Shown in pieces: positions 1-9,222 of a stretch of 17,185 bases of DNA. The DNA is from an uncultured bacterium (lineage in GTDB: Bacteria > Bacillota > Clostridia > Oscillospirales > Oscillospiraceae). The translations under genes were made by a program, and so were the position numbers. The notes below the pieces were generated by a model. The model saw only the letters and a list, made by a program, of their open reading frames with translations, made no database searches and had not been told where the DNA came from. The first letter of the stretch is position 1. The number at the start of each line of letters is the position of its first letter. Location: positions 1 to 17,185 of the forward strand of contig CASEKM010000006.1 in NCBI GenBank assembly GCA_949288405.1, read 5' to 3'.

Positions 1-1803
<1,803 letters not shown>

Positions 1804-1806
1804 TTT

Positions 1807-1879
1807 GAGAGTGAAGAGTTGAGAGTGGAGTGTGAAGATTTTGAATCTCTCCACTCTTCACTCTCTCACTCTTCACTCT
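1807..1879. repeat. Short repeat-built inverted repeat between nrdD and nrdG
   Basis: The 13-mer CACTCTTCACTCT occurs twice, at 1852-1864 and 1867-1879. Its reverse complement (12 of 13 bases) lies at 1808-1820. A second pair, AGAGTGGAG at 1822-1830 and CTCCACTCT at 1849-1857, forms an inner stem. The whole can fold as a long hairpin in the nrdDG transcript just before the nrdG ribosome binding site. It has no T-tract, so it does not look like a terminator. It could be a small interspersed repeat, an RNA-processing site, or simple sequence expansion. Confidence 0.75.
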
Positions 1880-1897
1880 GAAAACCGGAGGTTTTCC

Positions 1898-2422
1898 ATG
1901 AACTACGCTGACATCCGCCCCATCGACGTGGCCAACGGGCCGGGCATCCGGGTCTCGGTCTTTGTGTCCGGCTGCACCCACGCCTGCCCGGAGTGCTTCA
2001 ACCCGGAGGCCTGGGACTTCGGCTACGGCCAGCCCTTCACCCAGGCGGAGATCGGCCGGGTGCTGGAGGCCCTGGAGCCCGCCTATATCAGGGGGCTGTC
2101 CCTCCTGGGGGGCGAGCCCTGCCACCCCCGGAACCAGGGGGCGGTGCTGGACCTGGTGCGCCAGGTGCGGGAGCGGTTCCCGGAGAAGGACGTGTGGTGC
2201 TACACCGGCTATTTGTTTGAGGACCTGGCCGCCGGGAAGGTGGGGGACCACGGCCGGGAACTGCTGGAGCAGCTGGACGTGCTGGTGGACGGACCCTTTG
2301 TTATCGCCCTGAAAAACCTGGGGCTGCGGTTCCGGGGCTCCTCCAACCAGCGGATCATAGAGGTGCGGCCCTCCCTGGAGCGGGGGGAGCCGGTGCTGTG
2401 GGACGAGGCCTCCGTGGAATAA
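1898..2422 (+). CDS. nrdG: Anaerobic ribonucleotide reductase activating protein (radical SAM)
   Basis: NrdG cleaves S-adenosylmethionine with a [4Fe-4S] cluster to generate the glycyl radical on NrdD. The predicted protein has 174 residues, a normal length for the family. The cluster motif CX3CX2C is at Cys26, Cys30 and Cys33, and the SAM-contacting GGEP motif is at residues 71-74. The ATG at 1898 is chosen because GGAGG lies at 1887-1891, six bases upstream. An in-frame ATG at 1832 would add residues encoded by the repeat element and has no ribosome binding site. The gene follows nrdD by 94 bases on the same strand, the usual nrdDG arrangement, and is closed by a terminator immediately downstream. 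No separate promoter is visible, so co-transcription with nrdD is likely. Confidence 0.95.
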   Translation: MNYADIRPIDVANGPGIRVSVFVSGCTHACPECFNPEAWDFGYGQPFTQAEIGRVLEALEPAYIRGLSLLGGEPCHPRNQGAVLDLVRQVRERFPEKDVWCYTGYLFEDLAAGKVGDHGRELLEQLDVLVDGPFVIALKNLGLRFRGSSNQRIIEVRPSLERGEPVLWDEASVE

Positions 2423-2430
2423 GCGGGCAT

Positions 2431-2465
2431 AAAAATAGAGACGGCTGAACGCCGTCTCTATTTTT
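2431..2465. terminator. Bidirectional rho-independent terminator between nrdG and the AGCS symporter gene
   Basis: A perfect 15-bp stem (AAAAATAGAGACGGC at 2431-2445, its complement at 2451-2465) with a five-base loop has an A-tract on one side and a T-tract on the other. It can stop transcription of nrdG on the + strand and of the convergent symporter gene on the - strand. The TAG stop of the symporter gene (2458-2460) lies inside the stem. Confidence 0.93.
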
Positions 2466-3843
2466 GCATCCTGGCCCAGGCGCGCAGGCAGCCCAGGGCC
2501 CGGGGGGACAGGAGGAGCAGGGCGGTCAGGTTGGGCAGGGCCATGAGGGCGGAGCACAGGTCCACCAGCTGCCACAGGGCCTGGGTGTCCGACACCGCCC
2601 CCAGGACCACGCACCCCAGGAACACCGCCCGGTAGAGGGGCAGAAACCGGTCCCCGCCGGTGAGATAGCGCAGCCCCTGCTGTCCGTAGCAGCTCCACCC
2701 CAGGATGGAGGAGAAGGCGAACAGGATCAGGCTCAGGGCCACCGCCCACCCCCCGGCGGGCCCCAGCACCGAGGCGAAGGAGGCGGCGGTGAGGGGGACC
2801 CCCAGCTCGGAGTCGGGGACCTGCCCGCTCTGGAGGCGGCGGAGGGCCTCCTCCGGCACATAGACCCCGCTGACCAGGATGACCAGGGCGGTGACGGTGC
2901 ACACCAGGAGGGTGGAGACGAACACCTCGAAGATGCCCCACATCCCCTGCCGGGCGGGGTGGTCCGTTTGGGCGGCCCCGTGGGCCATGGCGGAGGTGCC
3001 CAGCCCCGCCTCGTTGGTGAACACCCCCCGGGCCACCCCCTGCCGCCGGGCGGCGGTGAGGGTGTACCCCGCGCCGCCCCCCAGGGCGGACTCCGGGTCC
3101 AGGGCGCAGGAGAAGATGAGGGAAAAGGCCCGGGGCAGCTCCTCCGCCCGGACGAGCAGCACCAGGGCGCCGCTCCCCAGGTACAGCAGGGCCATAAGGG
3201 GCACCAGCCGCTCCGATACCCGGGCGATCCGCCCCATGCCGCCCCAGATGGCCAGTCCGGCCAGCAGGGCGGTCCCCAGACCCACCAGCAGCCGGTCCCA
3301 GCCGAAGGCGGACTGGAGGGCGGAGGCGATGGAACCCGATTGCACCAGATTCCCGCCCGCCAGGGCGGCGGGGAGGCAGGCCAGGGCGAACCAGGCGGCC
3401 AGCCGGGGGGCGTGGAGGCCGTCCCGCAGGTAGAACATGGGGCCGCCCTGCCGCCCGCCCCCGGGGGCGGCGGTCTGATACGCCACAGACAGCAGTTTTT
3501 CCACACACCCTGTGGACATTCCCAGCAGGGCGGACGCCCACATCCAGAACACCGCCCCCGGCCCTCCCAGATAGATGGCCATGGCCACCCCGGCGATGCT
3601 GCCCGTGCCGATGGTGGAGGCCAGGGCGGTGGCCAGGGCCTGGAGGGAGGAGATGCCGCCGTCCCGCCTCCGGTCCTGTCCCCCGGGGCGGAGCAGGCTG
3701 CCCGCCGTCTCCCGCCACCACAGCCGGAAGCGCCGCAGGGGGAAGAAGCCGCTCCCCACCGTCAGCACCAGGCCGGTAAACAGAAAGAGCCCCAGCAGCC
3801 AGGGGTTCCACAGCGCGTCGGCCAGCCGTCCCAGGAGAGACAC
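2458..3843 (-). CDS. Sodium:alanine/glycine symporter, AGCS family
   Basis: This is a membrane secondary transporter that imports small neutral amino acids, typically alanine or glycine, with Na+ or H+. The protein has 461 residues from the chosen start, typical of the family, and about ten hydrophobic segments. Family hallmarks include GTGSIAGVAMAIYLGGPGAV in the N-terminal third, the signature FTNEAGLGTSAMAHGAA in the middle, and GWSCYGQQGLRYL near the C-terminus. The GTG at 3841-3843 is preferred because GGGAGG at 3853-3858 lies nine bases upstream; a longer frame from a TTG at 3862-3864 would place that ribosome binding site inside the gene. A hairpin just upstream probably separates it from the DUF1048-like gene. 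No clear promoter is seen in the short gap. The substrate cannot be fixed from sequence. Confidence 0.93.
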   Translation of the reverse strand: MSLLGRLADALWNPWLLGLFLFTGLVLTVGSGFFPLRRFRLWWRETAGSLLRPGGQDRRRDGGISSLQALATALASTIGTGSIAGVAMAIYLGGPGAVFWMWASALLGMSTGCVEKLLSVAYQTAAPGGGRQGGPMFYLRDGLHAPRLAAWFALACLPAALAGGNLVQSGSIASALQSAFGWDRLLVGLGTALLAGLAIWGGMGRIARVSERLVPLMALLYLGSGALVLLVRAEELPRAFSLIFSCALDPESALGGGAGYTLTAARRQGVARGVFTNEAGLGTSAMAHGAAQTDHPARQGMWGIFEVFVSTLLVCTVTALVILVSGVYVPEEALRRLQSGQVPDSELGVPLTAASFASVLGPAGGWAVALSLILFAFSSILGWSCYGQQGLRYLTGGDRFLPLYRAVFLGCVVLGAVSDTQALWQLVDLCSALMALPNLTALLLLSPRALGCLRAWARMQK

Positions 3844-3868
3844 AGAGCACCACCTCCCAAACAAGAGA

Positions 3869-3897
3869 GCCGGGACCGCCCGCAGGCGGTCCCCGGC
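3869..3897 (-). terminator. Probable terminator of the padR-DUF1048 operon
   Basis: GCCGGGACCGCC (3869-3880) and GGCGGTCCCCGGC (3885-3897) pair with a CGCA loop and one bulged C. On the - strand the hairpin is followed by TCTCTTGTTT, a modest T-rich tail. It lies about 40 bases beyond the stop of the membrane protein gene and just before the symporter gene start. Confidence 0.65.
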
Positions 3898-3938
3898 TGG
3901 TTCAGTGTATGAGGGGCGGGGGAGAGGTAGTCCTGATT

Positions 3939-4589
3939 TCAGCTCTCCATCCGGTCGGTGACCTTGTAAATTAGATACAGGATCACCGCCAGGACGGCAG
4001 CAATCCCCGCGTGGAGGGAGAACAGAGTCTGCCGCAGGAGCATGCAGATGAGGAAGAATAGCACCATGCCTACAAATATCCCAATCACCTGCACCTTGGT
4101 GGGACTCCGGTCCTCAAATGAAGTGCGGCAGACATACTCCACCAAACCATAGGAAAAGGCAATGATGAGGGCGCCCCCCAGCAGCTGTCCCAGTTTGACG
4201 GGGAGCCAAAGGGTGAAGGGGCCCAGGACCAGGGCGTTGAACAGACCGAATCCCAGCCAGATGACCACCAGCACCGCGGCGCACAGGCTGACCACGCTCA
4301 AACCGTAGATGGTCCGTTGTCCGGCACTGCGCCGGGGCAGCTCCGCCAGGATCTCGTCGCAGAAGGCCTGATAGTCTGTCCCGATGATGGTCTGGGCGCT
4401 CTGGCCGCGGGCCTCTCCCTCCAGGAGCATGTCGGTGATGTCCCGGCGCACCTGCTCCTGCTGCAGAATAGGAGTGGAGGAGCCCCGCAGATAGGCGACG
4501 ATGTCGGTGAGGACCTTCTGACTTTCTGGGGACAGGTCCTTTTCCCGTCGGTTGTTTTCCTCCAGCAGCTGTTTGGTGGCTTTATTCAT
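3939..4589 (-). CDS. DUF1048-like membrane protein, partner of PadR regulator
   Basis: The function is unknown. The predicted 216-residue protein has a soluble helical N-terminal part (about 1-90) containing LLEGEARGQS followed by AFCDEIL, which resembles the DUF1048 / HAAS-type domains that commonly accompany PadR regulators. About four transmembrane helices follow, at roughly residues 97-130, 133-157, 168-188 and 192-212. The second ATG of the frame (4587-4589) is preferred: AAAGGAG lies nine bases upstream, while the first ATG (4596-4598) sits directly on that site. The gene overlaps the 3' end of the padR gene by eight bases, which implies translational coupling. Its role in sensing or envelope stress is speculation from context. 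Confidence 0.8.
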   Translation of the reverse strand: MNKATKQLLEENNRREKDLSPESQKVLTDIVAYLRGSSTPILQQEQVRRDITDMLLEGEARGQSAQTIIGTDYQAFCDEILAELPRRSAGQRTIYGLSVVSLCAAVLVVIWLGFGLFNALVLGPFTLWLPVKLGQLLGGALIIAFSYGLVEYVCRTSFEDRSPTKVQVIGIFVGMVLFFLICMLLRQTLFSLHAGIAAVLAVILYLIYKVTDRMES

Positions 4590-4923
4590 GGTCAGCATCT
4601 CCTTTCAGGGCGGAGAGCAGATTGCCCACCGCCTGGGACAGTTCGGTGTAGTGTTCAATGAATTGCTGGAGCTCCGCCTCCCCCGCCGGGGTGAGGGAGT
4701 AGTATTTCCGCTTGGGTCCCAGCTCCGAGGGGCGGAAGGCGGCGGACACCAGGCCGTTTTTCTCCAGCCGCAGCAGCAGGGGGTAGATGGTGCCCTCGGG
4801 CACCGCCCCAAAGCCGTAGGCCGCCAGCTGGCTGGAGATCTCATAGCCGTAGGTCTCCTGTTGGGACAAGATCCCCAAAATGCACCCCTCCAGGGTGCCC
4901 TTGAGCATCTGGGATGGGATCAT
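4582..4923 (-). CDS. PadR-family transcriptional regulator
   Basis: This is a small winged-helix repressor of 113 residues, as expected for the PadR-s1 type. The N-terminal half carries the winged helix, with ILSQQETYGYEIS, PEGTIYPLLLRLEKNGL and the wing KRKYYSLTPAGE. The C-terminal helix would mediate dimerisation. GGAGG lies seven bases upstream of the ATG. A consensus promoter with overlapping inverted repeats lies directly upstream. PadR proteins of this type generally repress their own operon until a ligand binds. Here the only co-transcribed gene is the DUF1048-like membrane protein, so autoregulation of that pair is the likely role. The inducer is unknown. Confidence 0.93.
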   Translation of the reverse strand: MIPSQMLKGTLEGCILGILSQQETYGYEISSQLAAYGFGAVPEGTIYPLLLRLEKNGLVSAAFRPSELGPKRKYYSLTPAGEAELQQFIEHYTELSQAVGNLLSALKGDADHE

Positions 4924-4938
4924 GGGCGGGCCTCCTAT

Positions 4939-4987
4939 CTATCTTGCATTGCAAAGTACCTTGTGACTATATTGTAAAACAAGATAG
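4939..4987. promoter_or_regulatory. Candidate PadR operator: inverted repeats around the padR promoter
   Basis: CTATCTTG at 4939-4946 and its exact reverse complement CAAGATAG at 4980-4987 flank the -10 box, 33 bases apart. An internal palindrome TTGCATTGCAA lies at 4944-4954, and ACTAT/ATAGT arms surround the -10 element. Repeats placed over and just downstream of the -10 box fit repressor binding. Assignment to PadR is inference from position. Confidence 0.5.
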
Positions 4988-4999
4988 TTGTGTTGTCAA
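4971..4999 (-). promoter_or_regulatory. Sigma-A promoter of the padR operon
   Basis: On the - strand, TTGACA (4994-4999) and TACAAT (4971-4976) are separated by exactly 17 bases. They lie about 50 bases upstream of the padR ATG. Confidence 0.88.
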
Positions 5000-5009
5000 G
5001 GGCAAAATA

Positions 5010-5043
5010 AAAAGCGGACCCGACCAATATCGGGTCCGCTTTT
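5010..5043 (-). terminator. Rho-independent terminator of the cstA-family gene
   Basis: A perfect 14-bp stem (AAAAGCGGACCCGA at 5010-5023 with 5030-5043) has a six-base loop. On the - strand it is followed by TTATTTT. It lies 27 bases past the transporter gene stop and directly upstream of the padR promoter, insulating the two. Confidence 0.92.
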
Positions 5044-5070
5044 CAGCGAATAAAATTGGGACAGACTGTC

Positions 5071-6582
5071 TTAGTGTTGCACAGCCTTCTGAGCGGCGCG
5101 CTTCTTGCCGTAGGACACGATGGCCACCACGTAGGCGATGGTCAGCACCGCGCCGATGGGGTAGGAGATGGTCCAGGGCAGGTTGAAGCCGATGGTGGCG
5201 TTGGCAATGAAGGAGGAGCAGATGAAGGTGTAGAAGGCGCCCGGGATCAGGGGCATCCACACGAACTTGGACTTGCCGCTCTCAAACAGCCACACGGAGA
5301 TGCACACGAAGGCGAACAGGGACAGGGTCTGGTTGGACCAGGCGAAGTAGCGCCACAGCATCTGGAAGCCGTCGGTGTCCAGCTTGGCCCACACGATGAT
5401 GCCGGCCACCAGCACGAACACAGGGGCGGCCAGGCTCAGACGCTTGGCATTGGTGGACTGGTCGATGTGCAGGGACTCGGACAGGGTCAGGCGCAGAGCG
5501 CGCAGGGCGGTGTCGCCGGAGGTGACGGGCAGGACGATGACGCCCAGCAGGGCGATGATGCCGCCCACAGGGCCCAGGATGTGCTTGCACACCACGCCGA
5601 TGGTGGCGGTGGCCAGGCCGGCGGAAGCGGCCTGCTCGCCCAGGTTGTACACGCCCATGGCGCCGGCGGCCCACACCATCGCGATGAAGCCCTCCAGGAC
5701 CATCATGTTGTAGAAGGTCATGCGGCCCTGCTTCTCGCTCTTGACAGTCCGGCTGATGATAGCGGTCTGAGTGGAGTGGAAGCCGGACAGAATGCCGCAG
5801 GCCACGGTGACGAAGAACACGGGGATGAAGTGGCCGGTGGAGAAGTAGTCCTGATAGCTGAAGGCCACCTGAGCACCGTCAGCGGTGGTGGTGAAGGCCA
5901 GGGGGGACACCCACTCGTCCCAGATGTTCAGCAGGGGGAAGTCCAGGACAAAGATGCCCACGAACACGCCCACGGCGGAGAACAGCAGGACGGCGCCGAA
6001 GATGGGGTAGATCCGGCCGATGATGGCGTCAATGGGGAACACGGTGGCGATCAGGTAGTAGGCGAAGATCACGCCGTAGATGATCCAGGTGGTGTAGTCG
6101 TCCGCCTTGCCGGAGAAGCCGAACACCTGGGTGGCGGCGATGTCGCCGGGGGTGTACACAAACACGGCGCCCACCAGCAGGAGCAGCACGCACACAAAGA
6201 TGTTGTACACGGTGAAAATGCCCTTGTTGGTGTACTTGCGGATCATTTCGGACATCTGGGTACCGCCGTCACGCAGGCAGATCATACCGCAGAAGTAGTC
6301 GTGCATTGCACCACCGATGATGTTGCCGATGGGGATGGTGATGAACGCGATGGGGCCAAACAGGATGCCCTGAATGGGGCCCAGGATGGGGCCTGTGCCT
6401 GCGATGTTCAGCAGGTTGATCAGGCTGTTCTTCCAGCAGCGCATGGGCACGTAGTCCACGCCGTCCTGCTTGGCATAGGCGGGGGTGGCCCGGTCGTCAG
6501 GACCGAAGACCTTTTCGCAGAACTTGCCGTAAATGGCGGCTCCGCCGAAGAGGATGACCAGGCCGATCACGAAGGTTGCCAT
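5071..6582 (-). CDS. cstA: Carbon starvation protein A (CstA) family transporter
   Basis: This is a polytopic membrane transporter; characterised CstA/BtsT relatives import pyruvate or peptides in response to nutrient limitation. The predicted protein has 503 residues, shorter than E. coli CstA (about 700) but usual for the short Firmicute form. It opens with a membrane helix (TFVIGLVILFGGAAIYG) and carries the CstA core, including NIAGTGPILGPIQGILFGP, GNIIGGAMHDYF, SGFHSTQTAIISRT and PVTSGDTALRALRL. The ATG at 6580-6582 is preferred because AAAGGAG lies about seven bases upstream; the frame is open further upstream only through the untranslated leader. It is a single-gene unit with its own promoter and terminator. 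The substrate is not determinable here. Confidence 0.93.
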   Translation of the reverse strand: MATFVIGLVILFGGAAIYGKFCEKVFGPDDRATPAYAKQDGVDYVPMRCWKNSLINLLNIAGTGPILGPIQGILFGPIAFITIPIGNIIGGAMHDYFCGMICLRDGGTQMSEMIRKYTNKGIFTVYNIFVCVLLLLVGAVFVYTPGDIAATQVFGFSGKADDYTTWIIYGVIFAYYLIATVFPIDAIIGRIYPIFGAVLLFSAVGVFVGIFVLDFPLLNIWDEWVSPLAFTTTADGAQVAFSYQDYFSTGHFIPVFFVTVACGILSGFHSTQTAIISRTVKSEKQGRMTFYNMMVLEGFIAMVWAAGAMGVYNLGEQAASAGLATATIGVVCKHILGPVGGIIALLGVIVLPVTSGDTALRALRLTLSESLHIDQSTNAKRLSLAAPVFVLVAGIIVWAKLDTDGFQMLWRYFAWSNQTLSLFAFVCISVWLFESGKSKFVWMPLIPGAFYTFICSSFIANATIGFNLPWTISYPIGAVLTIAYVVAIVSYGKKRAAQKAVQH

Positions 6583-6779
6583 ACACACACTCTCCTTTAT
6601 TCTCTTTTGAGCGCCCGTCTCTCTGACGGTGCCGCAGGCCGGACCCCACTTCGCCGGATGGGGAGGCCGCGCCGCCATATGTACCCAGTGAGACGCACGG
6701 CGCTCTGCCCGCCGGAGGGGCGGGCGTCCTCATAGATCTGGAAGGCCGGCACGCGTGACCTGCAGGACCTCCCAAAACG
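6583..6779 (-). promoter_or_regulatory. Long structured 5' leader of the cstA-family gene
   Basis: The predicted start site near 6779 leaves about 195 nt of untranslated RNA before the ATG. It is GC-rich, and on the - strand it includes a GCCCGCC/GGCGGGC hairpin around 6706-6724. I do not recognise a known riboswitch class. The small frames through it are not convincing genes. It may hold a cis-regulatory RNA or merely a long leader. Confidence 0.4.
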
Positions 6780-6785
6780 CTCTTT

Positions 6786-6813
6786 AGTATAGCACAGAAT
6801 CTGTAAATGTAAA
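6786..6813 (-). promoter_or_regulatory. Promoter of the cstA-family gene
   Basis: On the - strand, TTTACA (6808-6813) and TATACT (6786-6791) are separated by 16 bases, in an AT-rich pocket about 200 bases before the gene. Confidence 0.65.
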
Positions 6814-6819
6814 GGGGCA

Positions 6820-7020
6820 TTTCCACGGAAAAGTGCAAAAATCCCAGGAAAAATCGGGCATTGCATTGAGACAGCGCGGCTCTAAAGGAAAACAAAATTG
6901 GCGAATACAGGGAAAACAGCGAAAAATCTCCCGTTCAGGAGGTCTAAGAGTTGGGTTAAATGTATTTGGTGGAAAATACCTCCAAAGGCCCCGGGATGGG
7001 GCCGCCGGGAGGGCGGACGA
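6820..7020. other. Intergenic stretch between divergent promoters, no gene seen
   Basis: This moderately AT-rich sequence lies between the cstA-family promoter and the promoter of the LTA-synthase-like gene. It has two small hairpins, GTATTT/AAATAC near 6961-6978 and GGCCCC/GGGGCC near 6987-7003. No convincing coding frame is present; the frames that cross it have no ribosome binding site or recognisable product. Confidence 0.5.
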
Positions 7021-7049
7021 TTGACAGAAGGGGAGGCATCGGGTACAAT
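7021..7049 (+). promoter_or_regulatory. Sigma-A promoter of the LTA-synthase-like gene
   Basis: TTGACA (7021-7026) and TACAAT (7044-7049) are separated by 17 bases. The predicted start site near 7056 is about 50 bases before the TTG start codon and rules out the open frame extending upstream to 6960 as coding. Confidence 0.88.
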
Positions 7050-7106
7050 GGCGGTACCGAGCCGAAGGCGGAAAAATGCGCCCTTCGGAGGGGAGGAGGG
7101 AGTCCG

Positions 7107-9128
7107 TTGGGCCTGTTTTCCAGAAAAAAGCGTCCCCGCCCCACAGCAGGAGAGCTGTGGAGCCGCTGGAGCCGGCTGGCGCGCCCCTCCCTCTTCTTTT
7201 TGGCCGTCATCTACTATGAGGAGGTCTTTTTAAAGCTCTACTGCTTCCACGCGGTCACCCTCCCCGGCCTCTTTTTCACCCTGCTCTTCTCCATTCCCCC
7301 CGCGCTGCTGCTGGGGCTGCTGTGCGGCTGTGCCGCCCCCCGGACGGGAGGGGTCCTGCTGGCGGCGTGCACCGCCCTCCTCTCCACCTGGCTGGGGTCC
7401 CAGGCCGTCTATTACCACCTGTTCAAGACCTTCCTCACCCTGTTTTCCCTCACCAAGATGACCATGGTGGCCGGGGCCTTCGGGGACATGGCGGTGGGGG
7501 AGATCGTCCTCAACTGGTTCCCCATCGTGATGGTGGCCTTGCCGGTGGTCCTGGCGGTCCTGCTCCGGGACAGGCTGTGCGCCGGAGGCCCCCTGCCCCC
7601 CAGGCCGGCCCTGAAGTGGGCGGGACTGCTGGCAGCGGTCCAGCTGGCCGCTATGGGGCTGGTGCTCCTGTGCGGCGGCGGGGTGCTCTCCCTGCGGTAT
7701 ATCTACTTCAACGCCGCCGCCCCGGTGCTGGAGACCCAGAACTTCGGCATGCTCACCCAGACCCAGCTGGAGGTCCGCCGGGTCCTCTTCGGCATTGAGC
7801 CGGACAAGCAGGTGCTGCCCAAGCAGGGGCTGCGGCACACCGGCCGGATCTTGGAGAGCCGGGCGGCCATGGGGGCGGGGGAGCCGGCGGTCCACGCCAT
7901 GGACATCGACTTTGAGGCCCTGAAGGAGCGGGACGGGGACAACCTGGAGCTGGTGGACATGCACGACTACTTCTCCAAGGTGGAGCCCACGGCGGAAAAC
8001 CAGTGGACCGGCCGGTTTGCGGGAAAGAACCTGATCTGGATCGTAGCGGAGGCCTTCTCCGACCAGATGCTGGACCCGGAGCGCACCCCCACCCTGTGGA
8101 AGCTGGCCCACGAGGGGATCATCTGCGACAACTTCTACACCCCGCTGTGGGGGGTGTCCACCTCCGACGGGGAGTATGTGACCACCACCGGCCTGGTGCC
8201 CAAGTCCGGGGTGTGGAGCTACTCCGAGTCGGCGGACAACTACATGCCCTTCGCCTTCGGCCGCCAGTTCCAAAAGCTGGGCTACCGGACCATGGCCTTT
8301 CACGACTATCTGTACACCTACTACGACCGGAACCTGTCCCACCCCAACATGGGCTATGAGTTCTATGGGATGGGCAATGGCCTGGAGCTGGAGGAGGTCA
8401 TGCCCCCCTCCGACCTGGAGATGATGGAGCAGGCGGTCCCCCGGTTTGTGGACGAGGAGAGGTTCATGGTGTACATGCTCACCGTCAGCGGCCACCTGAA
8501 CTACAGCCGGGAGGAGAACGCCCAGGCGGACAAGCACTATGCCCAGGTGGCGGACCTGCCCTACAGCGAGGCGGTGAAGTGCTACCTGGCCAGCCAGCTG
8601 GAGCTGGAAAAGGCCATGGAGAGCCTGCTGGACCAGCTGGAGGCGGCGGGAAAGCTGGAGGACACGGTGATCGTCCTGTCCGCCGACCACTACCCCTACG
8701 GCCTCACCGATGAGGAGTACAGCGAGCTGTACGGCCATCCGGTGGACCCGGTGTTCGAGATCTATGAGAACGGCCTGATCCTGTGGAGCGCCGACCTGGA
8801 GGAGCCCGTCCATGTGGACAAGTACTGCTCCAGCCTGGACGTGATGCCCACCCTGGCCAACCTGTTCGGCCTGGAGTACGACTCCCGGCTGATGGCCGGG
8901 CGGGACATCCTGTCCGACGAGCCGGGACTGGTGATCTTCTCCAACTACAGCTTCCTCACCGACCAGGGGGCCTACGACTCCACCACCGACACCTTCACCA
9001 TGTTCGACGGCAGCCAGCCCGACCCGGAGTACGTGGCCGAGCGGGTGGCTGAGGTGCAGAACCGGGTAGCCTACTCGGCGGCCATCCTGGACTGGGACTA
9101 CTACCGGGTGGTGTTCGGGGACGGGTAG
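7107..9128 (+). CDS. LTA synthase-like phosphoglycerol transferase (sulfatase/alkaline phosphatase superfamily)
   Basis: This is a membrane-anchored enzyme with an extracellular domain that probably transfers phosphoglycerol or a similar group to a cell-envelope glycan or lipid, like LtaS. The 673-residue protein has five N-terminal transmembrane helices (about residues 25-185) and a C-terminal sulfatase-fold domain (about 305-620). Predicted metal and catalytic residues are Glu315 (IVAEAFSD), nucleophile Thr352 (VSTSDGE), Asp527 and His528 (SADHYPYG), plus His in TVSGHLNY. The Thr-to-Asp spacing of 175 equals that of S. aureus LtaS (Thr300, Asp475). The TTG at 7107 is chosen because GGAGG at 7095-7099 is seven bases upstream and no ATG occurs before the helices. 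It stands alone between its own promoter and terminator. True LTA synthesis versus another phosphoglycerol modification cannot be told. Confidence 0.88.
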   Translation: MGLFSRKKRPRPTAGELWSRWSRLARPSLFFLAVIYYEEVFLKLYCFHAVTLPGLFFTLLFSIPPALLLGLLCGCAAPRTGGVLLAACTALLSTWLGSQAVYYHLFKTFLTLFSLTKMTMVAGAFGDMAVGEIVLNWFPIVMVALPVVLAVLLRDRLCAGGPLPPRPALKWAGLLAAVQLAAMGLVLLCGGGVLSLRYIYFNAAAPVLETQNFGMLTQTQLEVRRVLFGIEPDKQVLPKQGLRHTGRILESRAAMGAGEPAVHAMDIDFEALKERDGDNLELVDMHDYFSKVEPTAENQWTGRFAGKNLIWIVAEAFSDQMLDPERTPTLWKLAHEGIICDNFYTPLWGVSTSDGEYVTTTGLVPKSGVWSYSESADNYMPFAFGRQFQKLGYRTMAFHDYLYTYYDRNLSHPNMGYEFYGMGNGLELEEVMPPSDLEMMEQAVPRFVDEERFMVYMLTVSGHLNYSREENAQADKHYAQVADLPYSEAVKCYLASQLELEKAMESLLDQLEAAGKLEDTVIVLSADHYPYGLTDEEYSELYGHPVDPVFEIYENGLILWSADLEEPVHVDKYCSSLDVMPTLANLFGLEYDSRLMAGRDILSDEPGLVIFSNYSFLTDQGAYDSTTDTFTMFDGSQPDPEYVAERVAEVQNRVAYSAAILDWDYYRVVFGDG

Positions 9129-9135
9129 GGGGTTG

Positions 9136-9187
9136 AGAATGCAGAATGCAGGAATGCAGAATGCAGAAATGCAGGAATGCAGAATGA
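9136..9187. repeat. Short tandem repeat of GAATGCA units
   Basis: Six near-identical 7-9 base units, GAATGCA with an occasional extra G or A, run head to tail beginning eight bases after the stop of the LTA-synthase-like gene and ending in GAATGAGAT. It lies between the stop codon and the terminator, so it is transcribed with that gene. Confidence 0.85.
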
Positions 9188-9222
9188 GATAAGGCCTGGC
9201 AGGAGACACCCTCACAAAAAAT

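Noticed and set aside
5056..6735. 559-codon open frame on the + strand opposite the cstA-family gene
   Set aside because: It is an antisense artefact with a His/Gly/Glu/Asp-rich sequence. The - strand has the CstA motifs, ribosome binding site, promoter and terminator.
6597..6895. Small - strand frames in the cstA leader as a leader peptide or gene
   Set aside because: No ribosome binding site or family resemblance; parts lie upstream of the predicted transcription start.
6960..7106. N-terminal extension of the LTA-synthase-like protein
   Set aside because: A consensus promoter lies inside it (7021-7049), and the ribosome binding site and TTG at 7107 give the expected protein start.
9136..9187. 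Possible CRISPR array
   Set aside because: Units are 7-9 bases with no spacers.
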